From: Mortierella sp. BCC40632
Lineage: Eukaryota > Mortierellomycota > Mortierellomycetes > Mortierellales > Mortierellaceae
Reading direction: 5' to 3'
DNA length: 64,000 nucleotides
NCBI GenBank assembly: GCA_011634665.1
Contig: WAEK01000002.1
Span: 1,137,001 to 1,201,000 of the forward strand
A program made the translations under genes and the position numbers. Each line of letters opens with the position of its first letter. Position 1 is the first letter of the stretch. Under the pieces are notes generated by a model, which saw nothing but the letters and a program-made list of their open reading frames with translations, did not search any database and was not told where the DNA came from. Below, in pieces: positions 36,447-48,133 of the stretch.

Positions 36447-37660
36447 GAAAAGAAAGCGATCCCACACTCATAGGCTAATTATCCAGATGGGCTTCAGAGG
36501 AAAAAAAGAGGAAGATACAGCATGATGTATCGTGGACATTGAAGGGATCCTTTCGCCGCTGAGGAAACGAACAAGTAAATAAAACAAAACAAAAGGCATC
36601 AAGGAGAATTCCATTCAAGTCCCAGAATGGTACTAATGACCACGGTTACCAAGAGGGAAGGGCGATCTTTGTTATTTTAAGAGTAAGGGGGGGAGGTGAC
36701 ACTCAGTTCTCCGCAAAGAACGTCCAACAGCTGACTTGAGGCGGAGACTCGACACGTTTTCCGTTGTACCTCCTTCCTCCCTTCCTTCTCATCAAAAAAA
36801 AAGCTGGAGTGGTGGAATCAGACGTCCGCTGAAACATTGCTCCTCCCTGTGAATTCTCTCAAGTTTAGCTCAAAAAGGGTACGTCTATGATATCCTTTTT
36901 GCAAATCTTTTTTTTTTTTTTTTTTTTTTCCTCGATTCTCTTTCAGACTAAAAGGAAGAAAGGGAGGAGCAGGCTCAACTGTAAAATGTAGCAAAGCTGT
37001 GGTATCTTTTTTATATAGAGTTGATAGCCATTAAAAAAAGAAGAAAAAATAAGAGCTCCAAGGCCCCAGGTCTTTGTGTAACCAATTCATTTTTTTTTTC
37101 TCCTTAGGAGTAGGGGCCTTGAAGATGTTTTCAAAAATGGAGCTGTAAAGAAAAGAAATGGTGAAGAAGAGGGGGGGGGGGGCGGTGGGGAGGAGACAGA
37201 CGGCGGGATTCAGTTCTCGACTAAAAAAAAAAAAATGTCCGACCCTCCGCGGATCATTTTGGGGTAGAGAGAGAGAGAGAGAGAGAAAAGGAAAAATGTT
37301 GAACCTCCTCTCCTTCCAGTGATTCTAACAACTCTAATGGACTTAGAATTGAAGGTACCTTTTTTTTTTTTTTTTTTTCATTGTTGTAGGAGAATCCGTA
37401 GGTGGCTCTTGGTAAGGAGGTTCTTGACTGGGACCTCCAGCTCCATTATGTCTGCCAAACAGCTCCACTCCTCCTCCACTTTCTTTTCCTCTATCGGAGA
37501 GTAAAATAGTACCCAGCAATTTGACCGAACACAAGACTATTACTTTTTTTTTTTTTTTTTTTTTTTTTATCCGAGGAAGAAAAGATTCTTAATACCCCGA
37601 GTAGGATTTGCACCGCCTTTTGTTCACATTCAAGTGCAGAAAAAATATCTCTAGAGCTAG

Positions 37661-37692
<32 letters not shown>

Positions 37693-38447
37693 CTGCTGCT
37701 GCTACCTCGTGAAAACAGTCAACCTACAAAACTGAACAGCCTTCGGCGTTTAATCAATTTAGAAAGGAGTCTGTGTTCTCTGCTGCATCCCGCTTCTTTA
37801 TTACAAACAACTGCCCTATTATTTCTGCACATGCTAAGAGTCTAGGGAACACAAAGTAATAAGTGGAAGGGGATTGGGAGGAGGGGGGGGGAAGGAGGAG
37901 GAGATATAATAGAGGAGTTCCAAGTAGAGACAAATACCTCCTTCTAGGCTCCTACTCTTTTCTTTTTCACAAACAAATATTAGACTATGGATCTAATCCT
38001 TATACATGCAGAAAAAAAAAAAAAAAAAAAAGAAAAAGGGCTCAAGTGAGAATTGAATCATTCCGCAGGAGGACATAAAACAAACAAAAACAAAAAAAAA
38101 AAAAAGGGACGCTAACATTGAATGTATATGGTAGCCCATGGAATGTAAACATTCATCAAACGTTTCCACCAACACAACACAAGATCTTCACCGCAAAGGT
38201 TGGACAAATTGGTCCCTTTTCTTTTTTTTTTTTTTTTTTTTTTTTCTTTTTCTTGGGCCATCTCTCTTCTCATTTTGGTCAAGGAAGAGAGAGAGAGAGA
38301 GCCAAAACAGACACGAGAATTCTCAGGCGTAAAAAAAAAGAGAGAGAGAAAGTGAAAGTGAAAGTGAAAGTGAGAAAAGAGAATGTCGGACCGCGCTCGG
38401 GGCACTTGCACTGCCCCACGGGCGAAGCTCTTTCTTTCTTCACATCT

Positions 38448-38503
<56 letters not shown>

Positions 38504-39038
38504 TTACTCTCTCCTCTACACACTCTCTCATTTGTGTGTCGATTCGCGCCATTCCAACAGATGTCGCCGCGTTGGGCTTTTTTTTAAATTTCTTTTATAT
38601 TACATACTCACTTTCCCGTACCATTGATTGGCCCTCTTCAGACGTGGTCCCTGTGCTACCGGGTTAGAAATGATTTTATTATTTTACAGGTCGAAGCGGG
38701 AAGAAATCAAAATGAGTGAGAGTGAGGAGTAAAATGAGTGAGGAAGGATTGGTAGAAGAGGGGGGGGGGGAGGAAGAAGAAGAAAAAAAGGCATGTGTTG
38801 TTCGTATAATACTTTGTCAATTGGAGAAAGAGCGAGAGAAAGAGAAAGAGATGTAAGGTCGTTATCTTTAGGGATCCAAAGAGGTAATTAGTTTTAAAAG
38901 ATTGGAAAAAGAAAGAAAGGGCGAATGAACAAAAGAAAGGAAAAGAGAGAAAGAGAGAGAGAAGGGGAGAGAAAAAATGTCCAGACGGCTCTCGCTAGAC
39001 AGCTTCTCCTCCCCTTTCTCCTCTTCTTTCACTCGTCA
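35596..39038. other. Gene-poor spacer, 3.4 kb
   Basis: No frame with a recognisable domain or good splice structure. The stretch is crowded with homopolymers and simple repeats: T runs near 35608, 36280, 36910, 37362 and 37543, (AAAAG)n near 36424-36455, GA and CT runs near 37270, 37665-37690 and 38452-38501, and a purine-rich stretch near 38750-38970. It presumably holds the promoter of the orphan ORF and the 3' end of the Kre9-domain gene. Confidence 0.55.
38452..38501. repeat. (CT)25 microsatellite
   Basis: About 50 bp of uninterrupted CT dinucleotides. Confidence 0.9.
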
Positions 39039-40955
39039 TTAGATCGCACCAACAGCGACCCAGAATCGACGGGTGACAGCCTCATATCGGTCAACTACCC
39101 GTCCACCGTTCGGGAACTCCCATCCTTCCATCGCAGATCTGCCCTTGAATTGTGGTCCTGATCCAGATCGGATCGCCATGGGAGGTCCTCCCAATTCAGG
39201 GGCCATAGCTGCCTTGGCATCCTCCACTCGGACCTCAACCACAACCATCTGCACCCGCAGACGGTAAAATGCAGAGGGGACTCGGTCTCGAATGCTCAGA
39301 TACAAAAACATGGTCTCTGCGGGGACATCCCGTGCAAGGACAAGTACAGGCTCCTGCGTCTCGTCTTGCACAAGCTCAACGAGGACCTTGGCAAGATACA
39401 TATTCCTTGGGAACAGGGGTCGGCTTCCTGGTAGCAATGTGTCATCCCCACCTAATTCACCACTAGCACCATTCGAGTTTCGAGCCCATCCTGCAAGACT
39501 CTGGATCTGTCGAGTGTACTCCAACAGTTCTGCCACGCGTGCAGGCATTCTCCACTCGAGTGTGTATGGGGTCAACAGGTAGACTTTTTGATGCAGTCCA
39601 AACGTATGTTCTAGATCCAAGGCCTGAACCGTACTGGGGTATTCCTCTCGCATCTCTTCTGGCAAAAACTCGAGCGACTGTTCCTCCACAGCTCCTAGGT
39701 AATAGTCATTGTTGTTCACGTCGCGATTGGATCCTCGTGCAATAAGTCGTCCATGTACTTGTCCGTTGTTCATGCCGTGATGAGGGGGAGCATTGACAAT
39801 AGCTTCACGGTCACCATCCAATCGGTCCACATTCTTAGGGTTCTTGACAAGATCACTGTCTCGGTTGGCGTGATCCATATCGCGAGCCACCATTCGTGCT
39901 CCAGAAGAGGATGACGTTGCTGTCGGTGAAATATTGATGTCGGATCGTCGGACCAAAGCTGGCCACCGTTCTGACTTTACAGAGTCCTTGACAGTTTCCT
40001 GCTGGTAGGATGGCTGGTGTTCTTGCTCCTGCTGCTGTTGCTGCTGTGGTGAAGTCTGATAGGAGTGATGCTGCTGGGGATCCAGAGAAAGAGTGCTCGT
40101 GATCTGCTGTTGACTCCGTCCATGGTACAGCTCAAGGACGAGGACAAACGATGTTGCTCGACCGCTGTTCATGATGGCTGAGAGCTTGGCAGGGACTAGG
40201 ACTTGGACAGATCCCGTCCAGAAGGGCACAAACCTCTTGAGTGACACGACCTTTCGATTTGTCTTTGAATTGACAAGAATAATGTCAACGGTCGTATCTT
40301 CGGGGAGATAAGCCGTGTACTTTCTTGACCATCTTACTGTCTGGTAGGTGCCAGCCTGCCAGGCCGAGTTGGAGTTGGGAAGCAGTAGCAGCCGCGCATT
40401 CTTTGGGAGTGGCGGCCGAGATTGTACAGGGGACAAAGCTGAGCGGCGTGGGAAGCGTGGTGAGGAGTATGATAGTGAAGAGGCCCGCTTGGCAGGTCTA
40501 GCAACGGGAATAGCTTTTGTCCTTTGGCTCGACTTTTTGGAAGGCTTCTTGGCTGTCTTTTTCTTTTTTTCAGACTTTTTGCTCTGGCTTTTGTCCAGTC
40601 TCTTGTTCAGCTTGCTCTTGGGCGCATCTTTGCCCGAGCTAGATCGAAGCCCTGACGCGGTTGAGGCGACTTTGTGGACGGGGTCCCGGTCGAATTCGGC
40701 GGTGGATGGAGCGAGCGAGCGGGATGGCGAGTTATGACGACGTTTGGGGGGACGAGAGCGATGAGCGCTTGAGCTAAAGTCAGCCGCTACTGGGCCAGAA
40801 TTAGCTAGAATGCCAGCATTTGGTTGAGGATCATTGGTAGAAGCGAGATGTTTTGATGGGTGAGATGCCGAGGAGGAAGGAGAAGAGGCGACGAGGAAAG
40901 GGAGTGTGGCGGCAAGACTCAGGCTGAGCAGCAGGAATGGTGGATGAATCCTCAT
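39039..40955 (-). CDS. Secreted Kre9/KNH-domain protein
   Basis: Intronless, 638 aa. The N-terminus is a clear signal peptide (MRIHPPFLLLSLSLAATLPFLVASS). Residues 25-185 are Ser-rich and strongly basic (RPPKRRH, KSEKKKKTAKKPSKKSS). At about 188-285 lies a Kre9/KNH-like (Ser-Thr-rich GPI-anchored family) beta-sandwich domain: WQAGTYQTVRWSRKY, VDIILVNSKTNRKVVSL, FWTGSVQVLVP, SFVLVLELYHG. A Gln-rich linker follows (about 295-320), then a second folded region at about 445-638 with TPYTLEWRMP, YLAKVLVELVQ and LRVQMVVVEVRV. No C-terminal hydrophobic GPI signal or membrane helix is seen. Kre9/Knh proteins act in cell-wall beta-1,6-glucan synthesis; a wall role here is inference from the domain. Upstream lies 4.6 kb without another gene. 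Confidence 0.75.
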   Translation of the reverse strand: MRIHPPFLLLSLSLAATLPFLVASSPSSSASHPSKHLASTNDPQPNAGILANSGPVAADFSSSAHRSRPPKRRHNSPSRSLAPSTAEFDRDPVHKVASTASGLRSSSGKDAPKSKLNKRLDKSQSKKSEKKKKTAKKPSKKSSQRTKAIPVARPAKRASSLSYSSPRFPRRSALSPVQSRPPLPKNARLLLLPNSNSAWQAGTYQTVRWSRKYTAYLPEDTTVDIILVNSKTNRKVVSLKRFVPFWTGSVQVLVPAKLSAIMNSGRATSFVLVLELYHGRSQQQITSTLSLDPQQHHSYQTSPQQQQQQEQEHQPSYQQETVKDSVKSERWPALVRRSDINISPTATSSSSGARMVARDMDHANRDSDLVKNPKNVDRLDGDREAIVNAPPHHGMNNGQVHGRLIARGSNRDVNNNDYYLGAVEEQSLEFLPEEMREEYPSTVQALDLEHTFGLHQKVYLLTPYTLEWRMPARVAELLEYTRQIQSLAGWARNSNGASGELGGDDTLLPGSRPLFPRNMYLAKVLVELVQDETQEPVLVLARDVPAETMFLYLSIRDRVPSAFYRLRVQMVVVEVRVEDAKAAMAPELGGPPMAIRSGSGPQFKGRSAMEGWEFPNGGRVVDRYEAVTRRFWVAVGAI

Positions 40956-40984
40956 GGGCCACTAGAGTGAGTGTGTGTGAGTGT

Positions 40985-41015
<31 letters not shown>

Positions 41016-41271
41016 AGAAGGAGAGTGGAGAGACGAGTTGTGATAGGTGCTAGGGCTGATGCAATAATAAATGGTGGCGTGCCGTAATAACAGTAGGAGA
41101 GTGGTGAGTGGAGGAGAGGGAGGAGGGTGGGTGTATGCTGAGAGGCAGGACAGGGGGCGTTAGGGGGGGAGATGATGGGGACAGGTTATGAAACAAGGTC
41201 GATCAGCCGAATGCAAAAGGAATCGTTGATGCCAACATGCAGTGCCCGACCGGGTTAGGGTTGTTCCTTTT

Positions 41272-41272
<1 letters not shown>

Positions 41273-41318
<46 letters not shown>
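41273..41318. repeat. (GA)23 microsatellite
   Basis: Uninterrupted GA dinucleotides upstream of the Kre9-domain gene. Confidence 0.9.
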
Positions 41319-41324
<6 letters not shown>

Positions 41325-41500
41325 AGAGAGAAAAAGAGAAGAGGAAGAGATAAAAAAAAAAGAAAAAAAAAAGAGCAGAGAAAAAAGCTCGGAAAGGGCA
41401 GGAACTGAACTGGCGTCCGTCTTTCTGCAGGGAAAGGAATGCGGGGCAGTGAGTAGCCTGTGTGTGTGAACGCAGGCGTGCAGGAGGAGAGAAACAGGAG

Positions 41501-41536
<36 letters not shown>

Positions 41537-41853
41537 GCAAGTGAATGAGTGAGAGTGAGAAAGAGTAAGAGTGAGAGTGAAAGCAAGAGGAGACGCGGAG
41601 ACGGCAAGAAAGGGGGAGACTAGGGGGGAGACCAAGAGAAGGAAGGAAGGAAGAAAAGTAAAAAAGGTGAGAGTGTGTGTATGAGAGAGAGAAAGAAAAG
41701 AAAAAGAAGCCGAATGGGAATGACAGGGATCGTGCATGCAATGTCAATTGCGAGTGAGGGATGGAGGAACTGGCAGAGTAGTCGGGGCTGACAGTTGTGC
41801 TGACAGGAGGAGGAGGAAGAAGAAGAGGGGGAGGAGAAAGCGTGAGATACACT

Positions 41854-41885
<32 letters not shown>

Positions 41886-44473
41886 GTCTAATGGGAGAGA
41901 GACAAAGGCCCATCATTTATATTAGGCAATCAGCATCAGCTATCATCAAGGAGATGGTTCATCCTCACTTGCCCTGTTTCGGGCCATTCACTCCCCCGCG
42001 CGCACGCGGCGCGGTCCTCAGAGTGAATGTGTGTGCGTGCGTGCGTGTGTGTGTGTGTGTGTTCATGCAATCATAACATGTCCCTGTGCTCATGGTGTCC
42101 ATCTGTGCCTGTCTCTCTCTTGTCCGTATCCGTGTGTCTACAAAGTGAGCAAACCACCGTTGCGAGCATCGACCATTGCTGCGGTCGTTGTCTTGTAGCC
42201 TAGATCCAACAGGGCCCTCTTTCTCTCGTGTAGAGTTCTCAAGATGCGGTCGTACCTTTTTGCTCAGGGCCGGCTCTCGCTCGCAACGGGGCAGTGCTTG
42301 GAAAGACGAGCCGCTCGATCTGTCCCGCCCCCGTTCTCCATCCCTGCCCCCTCCTCTTCTTCATCCCCCCTACCCTTTTGTGGCAAAGAGCCTAGCTTTG
42401 ATTCTTCCAAAAGCGCACAACAGTCGTTGGAAAGATTTTTTTTTTTCCGGTAAAAGGGCTGGGCCCAGCTGGGCCTTTGGAATCTGACCCACAATAGGTG
42501 AAGGGTTGGGGCAGTGGTATATGGCAACTAGTACATCTCTGGGTAGGACAAACGGACGCAATATAATAATGGTGGCAAAGCAAGGTTTGCAGAAGAGAAC
42601 AGAGAGTGGAAGAGAGAGAAGTGCTCACTCTCAATCTCTTTTCGCCTTCTCTCCCTCAACTCAGCCAGACTACGGTCACGGACCGCCACGAGTTGTCCAC
42701 GGGTCAATTGGGACCTGATTTAGATGGGATCTTGACCAGCCGCCCAATATGTTGTTATCGCCGACTGGAAAGAGAGCAATGCTGGTGGTACCTTTTTCTA
42801 TTTTTCTTCTTTTTGCTTTTTTTTTTTTCTTTTCTTTTTTGGCCACAAGCATCAAGCTTCAGAGTATCGTCAGCAGCATCAAAGGTATCTATAGTATTCA
42901 TAGCAAGCTGCGTTGACCCTCTAGCCGGAAGCAAAAAAATAAAAAAGCTGCCGACCAACCATTTCGCCCCGAGGAGAATGGGTAATCAGGGCAGTGCGTC
43001 AGAGGAGGACAAGAAGAGGACAACAAATTAGGCGCATATTGTCCCTCGTTGCGCCCTCCGACCATGCAGCACCGGCAATATACTCTTCAGCCATTCAGAG
43101 AATGAGAGGAGTGAGCCCAAAGAGAGGAGAAAAATAAAAAAAAAAAAAAAAAAAAAAAGAGAGAAAAATAGAGAATGAGGCCTGTGTGTGTACTGGTCGA
43201 ATGGGGACCAGAGGAGAGAGAAGGCACACATCCCCTCCCCTCCCCTCCCCTAATACTTTTCTTGTAGTTTGTTGCCGTTGCGATCGAGCCGCTGCTCTCT
43301 AGCATTCGCGATAGGTTCAGCTATTGCTTGTAAAAGAGTGAGCAAATTGGAACGCGCTAGCACAACAATAAAAGTCTAACTGAGATCAATTGCCTGGGAT
43401 CCCGATCCTAATGAACTGCGGTAACCTAGCAACACCTGTACTATATAGCAAGCATTGATCCAGTCGCAGTTTATCTTGTCCAAGGCAGCGGTGATCCAAG
43501 TGAGTTAGGTGTCCATATTGCTACTTGGGAATCACCTGTATGTATCGAACTGAATGCGACCCTCCTGACTTGAAGGCTGACTATTGGATTCCAGCGGCAG
43601 TCTGTTCAAATAGGACTTTGTAGAAGAGGTTCGATTTTTTTCTTTTTCTTTTTGCATTCGAGTGACCTAAAAAGCAGAGTGACAAAGAGGCATTGGCTTG
43701 GCTCTAGATCTCTCTTGCTGTGGATGTCACACTTTTAATTAGGCTTTTGGTCCCTGTCAGGTGATGCCCGACAGACGCGCCCGTCAGGGTCCCTGAACAG
43801 TACCCCTTTCATTTTACATTCGCAGGGGCCTGTAGTGTATTAAAGGTAATCCTCGTTCATTCTCTTTCAACTCGTTTTTTTTTTTTTATCTCAAAGCTCC
43901 AGCCAAGACACTCCCAAGGATGTCAGTCTCATTACTCACCATTGTCCTAATCTTATCTCCTGCCTTGCTTAGTTATGCCTAGACCCTCTTTGACAGTATT
44001 TGAAAGAAACTAATGGATGGAAAGCAAAGAGTCCTTTTGGACGAGATGAGCTTTGTCCGTCCTTAGGCTGTTTGATGTTCAATGATTCGTCGCATCGACT
44101 ATTTCAATGAAATTTCTACTCCAAAAAAAAAAAAAAAAAAAAAAAATAGACTTGATTCTGACGACCTTTCTTTGGCATTGGCTTCCATTCCAGAGACTGC
44201 AATGTATCTTTTTCCTACAAGAACCCTTTGGCGATACCTAGGTTCTTCTCATATTGAACCTGATAGAAGCAAAATCATCAGAGCTGTCAGAAGGTCTGTT
44301 CAATACCTTTTACGTATGCTATATCCACCTCGAGAGGCCGATCATGTACAGTCATTTCGACTGCGCTCCTTGGTAGAGTAGTGCGGATGCGGGTGAGGAT
44401 GAAATGTGTATTTCTCTCTTTCTCTCGCTGCGGCGACTCTTTCTTCTGAAGGATGAACAGTCGATGATGCGAG

Positions 44474-44503
44474 GTCATGGTCTGGTCTGGTCTGGTCTGG
44501 TCT
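44474..44503. repeat. Pentanucleotide TCTGG tandem repeat
   Basis: About five head-to-tail copies of GGTCT in the 4.6-kb spacer, unlike the homopolymers and dinucleotide repeats that dominate the window. Confidence 0.75.
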
Positions 44504-45380
44504 GTGGTTATGAGAGTCATGACTACTTTTATCCGAATCGCAAGAGGCGTGTCTGTTTGTTCTTGAGAGTGAACATTGACCTCACATGGACAGGATTGCA
44601 CTTTTCTTTTCGTACCACACTGTCGGCGAGTCTTGTTCATAGAGATGAATAGCTAACTCGGCATGTGTCGAATCCACAGATCTTATCTGCCGATAGCCAC
44701 ATCAGAGGGAGAGGGGGGGGGGAAAGACCTCTTGTTCCACGTCCTTTTTTGCCTCTATTCCAGAGCCAGTCGTAGACATCGAACAGACAGGAAGGAGGAG
44801 GACAAACGAGAGCCAATCCATGCCTCCTCTCACTCGAGACAAGCAACGAGTGGTGGCCATGGCCTGAGTTTTGTCTTTTGCATGGCCATTCGAATGGGCC
44901 ATGACAGTCCTCTCTGGGACCATCTGAGAACCAATACAATGCCATTGCCCAGACAGTGCCATTGGACCACAGAGCCAGGCAAAGGCTCGTGCCACATCTC
45001 CTTTTGCCATGCAGGAGGACATCTGAGAGGCATCGCCATCGAACGCCTCCTTCCCATAATTATCCTGCCATCTCATTGCCCTTTCTTTTTTTTTTTTTCT
45101 CTCTCACTTTCTGCGTACTTGTCTCGTGTTTCTGGGTTCGGTCTGTTTGGCGTGCTGATGAATTAGTAGTAAAAAAAAAAAAAAAAAAGGCCCATTTGAA
45201 GATGATCCCGTGCGTCTGGTTGATTTTGCTGCTAGTCTGCGCGACCCTTTTTCTTTTTTTTTTTATGAGAGAGCGAAGTGTGTGTGTGTGTGTGTGTCGC
45301 TCATTCAGGGAAGTCATTGAGGAGTGCTCTGCCATCATTCACTCTCACTCTCTGCTCTCTTCGCTCTCTTTTTTTTTTTC

Positions 45381-45422
<42 letters not shown>

Positions 45423-45563
45423 TTTTTCTCCTCTCCTCTCCTCTCTTCTTTTCTTCTCTTCTCTTCCCTTTCATCATCCCTTCCCATCTCATCCTATCCC
45501 TTCCCATCCCATCCCATCTCTTCCCATCCCACTCTCCTCCATCTTTAAAATCTATTCCTCACA

Positions 45564-46954
45564 ATGACCGAAATCCGCCGGAAACTTGTCATCGTTGGTG
45601 ACGGAGCCTGTGGCAAGACCTGCTTGCTCATCGTCTTCTCCAAGGGCACCTTCCCCGAGGTATAATGTTGTCCCCTTCTCCCCCTGCCATCTCTTCATCC
45701 TCACGCTCGCCTGCTCACTCATTCACTCACTCGCACCCACTCACACAACACCTTTCCACATACATCTTTTCACACACACACACACACACACACACAGCAG
45801 AAACACGCCGTCGTCGATGGCCCTTTTTTTCCTTGCCTTTTTTTTTCTTTCCTCGGCTGTGTTCTCTCTCTCTCTCTCTCTCTCTCTCAGTCTCTCTATG
45901 CGGCGCAGACGCCAACAACTCCATCAGTCAATTTTTTTTTGCATCTCTTCCTGTGCCGTGCGTGGTCCACAGCCCGACGCCCTCTTGTCATCACCTCTAG
46001 CCAGCCTGTCCCCCCCTCTCCTCTTCCCCTGCAATCCTACACCAGCCAGACAATGTCCCGCCCCTCCCTTCTCTCCCCATCTGGCCCATCGGGGCATCAA
46101 TGACACCGAATGGGACCTCCCCCCCTCCTTGCTCTTTCTCTCTTTCTCCTTTCCTCTCCTCTGCTGCACCGCCATCATCGCAACGTGTCGACTGCTCCTA
46201 ATTAAATTCCATTCGCCGCGTTGTCGTCGTCGTCGTTCTGGACTACTCCACTTGTCATCATGCTTTTTTTTTTTTTTTTTTTTTTTTTCTTCTAACATGC
46301 TCATCCTTGCTGGTCCTAACTATTCTGTTCTTCTTTTTTTTTTTTTTCTTCCTTTCATCACGCTAGATTTACGTCCCTACTGTTTTCGAAAACTATGTTA
46401 CAGATGTTGAGGTTGATGGCAAGCATGTCGAGTTGGCCTTGTGGGATACTGCCGGTATGTGAAGAATGGAAAAAAGAAAAAAAAAAAAAAAAAAAGTCAA
46501 AAGTCTCTCTCTATTTTTTTTTTTCTCTCTCTCTCTCTCTTTCTCTTCTCTTTGTTTCCGACAACAATCACCAACACCGCTGGATTGGAATCATCAGACG
46601 ATGGCGCGCATAAAGTGGATAAAAAGTTGTCATCCGGCATTATTATTAACCCATCCATCCCATCTTCTTTGTTGATGTATGTCTTGTGGAATGCACACTT
46701 TGTAGGTCAGGAGGATTATGACCGTCTCCGCCCTCTCTCTTACCCCGACTCGCATGTGATCCTTATTTGCTTTGCTATCGACTCGCCAGACTCGCTCGAG
46801 AACGTTCAGGAGAAGGTAATGGCTGGTGCTGGCTGCCAAGAAGGACGTCGTGCGAGGATAACAACCACAACAGCCGATGGCTGTTGTGGTTGTTACTTTT
46901 GTGTGTGTGTGTGTGTGTGAATGTTAATGTGTGTATGTGTTGCGAGTGTATGCT

Positions 46955-46995
<41 letters not shown>

Positions 46996-47713
46996 GCTAT
47001 TGTTGTTATGCTGGCTGGGCATATTATTTCGTGTGGCCTGCTTTTGGATCTTTTTTTTTAGGCTTTCATAGTTCATGCAGACTCACTCACTCCTTGCTTT
47101 ATCTGTGATCATGACCCCATCCGACCCATTTATGCATGTGTGTTGTGCGTAAATGTGTATTCATTCTGTAGTGGTTCTCTGAGGTCCAGCATTTCTGCGG
47201 TGGTCTCCCCATCATCCTGGTTGCCTGCAAGAAGGACCTTCGCTATGACCAGCGCACAGTTGACGAGTTGAGGAGGGCAAACCAGGCCCCTGTTTCGTCG
47301 GAGCGTGTAAGTACCATTCTCTCTATTTCATTTCTATTTGCATCTCTCTCTCTCTCTTTTTTTTTTTTTTTTTTTTTTTTTTTCTTTTTTCTTTTCTCTT
47401 TCTTTCCTCTTTCTCCCTCTTTCTGTCTGCAAATGGGCTCTTTTGTCCGTTGTCCTCTCTTCTCCCTTCTCTTCCTCTCCGATGTTATTTTGGTCGTTTG
47501 CTGACTTGTCTTCCCTCCGTTTCTCTTTGGTTCGTCCTGCACGCATAATAGGGCGCCGAAGTGGCACGCCAAATCAAGGCCAGAGACTATCTCGAGTGCT
47601 CGGCCAAGACCGGCGAGGGTGTCCGTGAGGTCTTTGAGAGCGCCACACGCGCTTCATTGTTGGCTAAGCCAAGGGGTGGACGTCGCCCATCCAAGTCTTG
47701 CCTTGTGCTCTAA
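45564..47713 (+). CDS. RHO1: Rho1-type small GTPase
   Basis: Five exons: 45564-45659, 46367-46454, 46706-46815, 47172-47306, 47552-47713; 196 aa. Motifs: P-loop GDGACGKT at 12-19, switch I with YVPTVFENY, switch [22 protein letters not shown], base-recognition ACKKDL (Cys where Ras-like proteins have Asn, as in yeast Rho1), [15 protein letters not shown], and the C-terminal CLVL prenylation box, which predicts geranylgeranyl attachment. The Rho-specific insert helix is present ([17 protein letters not shown]). In fungi Rho1 sits at the plasma membrane, activates beta-1,3-glucan synthase and protein kinase C, and drives actin polarity. The polybasic tail is short ([10 protein letters not shown]). 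The first intron is 707 bp and begins after only 32 codons; intron 3 carries (TGC)12. Confidence 0.97.
46958..46993. repeat. (TGC)12 trinucleotide repeat in RHO1 intron 3
   Basis: Perfect 36-bp TGC run, intronic, so not translated. Confidence 0.92.
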
Positions 47714-48063
47714 AATATCTTTCTAGCGCACATACCCAACCTCTTTTTTTTCTTTTCTTTTTTTTTTCTTCTATCTTTTCTTTTCTTTTTTCCCCCCCCT
47801 CTCTCTCTCTCTTTTAACCTCCACTACCCACCTTCCTCCCTAAATTCCTTCCTCATGCCCGACCGGCTGACCAACTGGAGAGTGACGGACCAGGACAGAC
47901 TGGATCTGACAGGACAGGCTTTTCTGATGGTATTCGACTCATCATTGCCTTTTCAGTGACCCATGAGACCCCTTTTCTTTCTCATGACCTCTTCAGGAAC
48001 TCTATGGACGAACCGTATGCTCTTTTACATCATGCCCATCGAACACAAGGACCCGATACTCTG

Positions 48064-48131
<68 letters not shown>
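48064..48131. repeat. Poly-A tract, 68 bp
   Basis: The longest homopolymer in the window, about 350 bp after the RHO1 stop. It is followed by a further A-rich stretch to about 48165. Confidence 0.95.

Positions 48132-48133
<2 letters not shown>

Larger units (their letters stand above)
40956..45563. other. Gene-poor divergent spacer, 4.6 kb
   Basis: Lies between two divergent genes (Kre9-domain and RHO1). 40.96-41.9 kb is GA-rich with microsatellites. 42.0-43.1 kb has (GT)n and poly-T/A runs. 43.3-43.65 kb is a block of balanced composition without homopolymers or a long frame. 44.47-44.51 kb has a TCTGG pentamer repeat. 45.3-45.54 kb is the pyrimidine-rich promoter/leader of RHO1 with a CCCATC-type repeat near 45480-45530. 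Short frames here carry no domain I recognise, and no tRNA-like B box was found. Confidence 0.5.

Noticed and set aside
44082..44381. 99-codon frame with a Lys run and a Tyr/Arg-rich end
   Set aside because: The Lys run is a poly-A artefact, no domain or splice partner is visible, and codon use is not gene-like.
48064..48131. A68 as a possible retroposon tail
   Set aside because: No upstream retroelement frame or target-site duplication is visible, and long A runs are common throughout this window.
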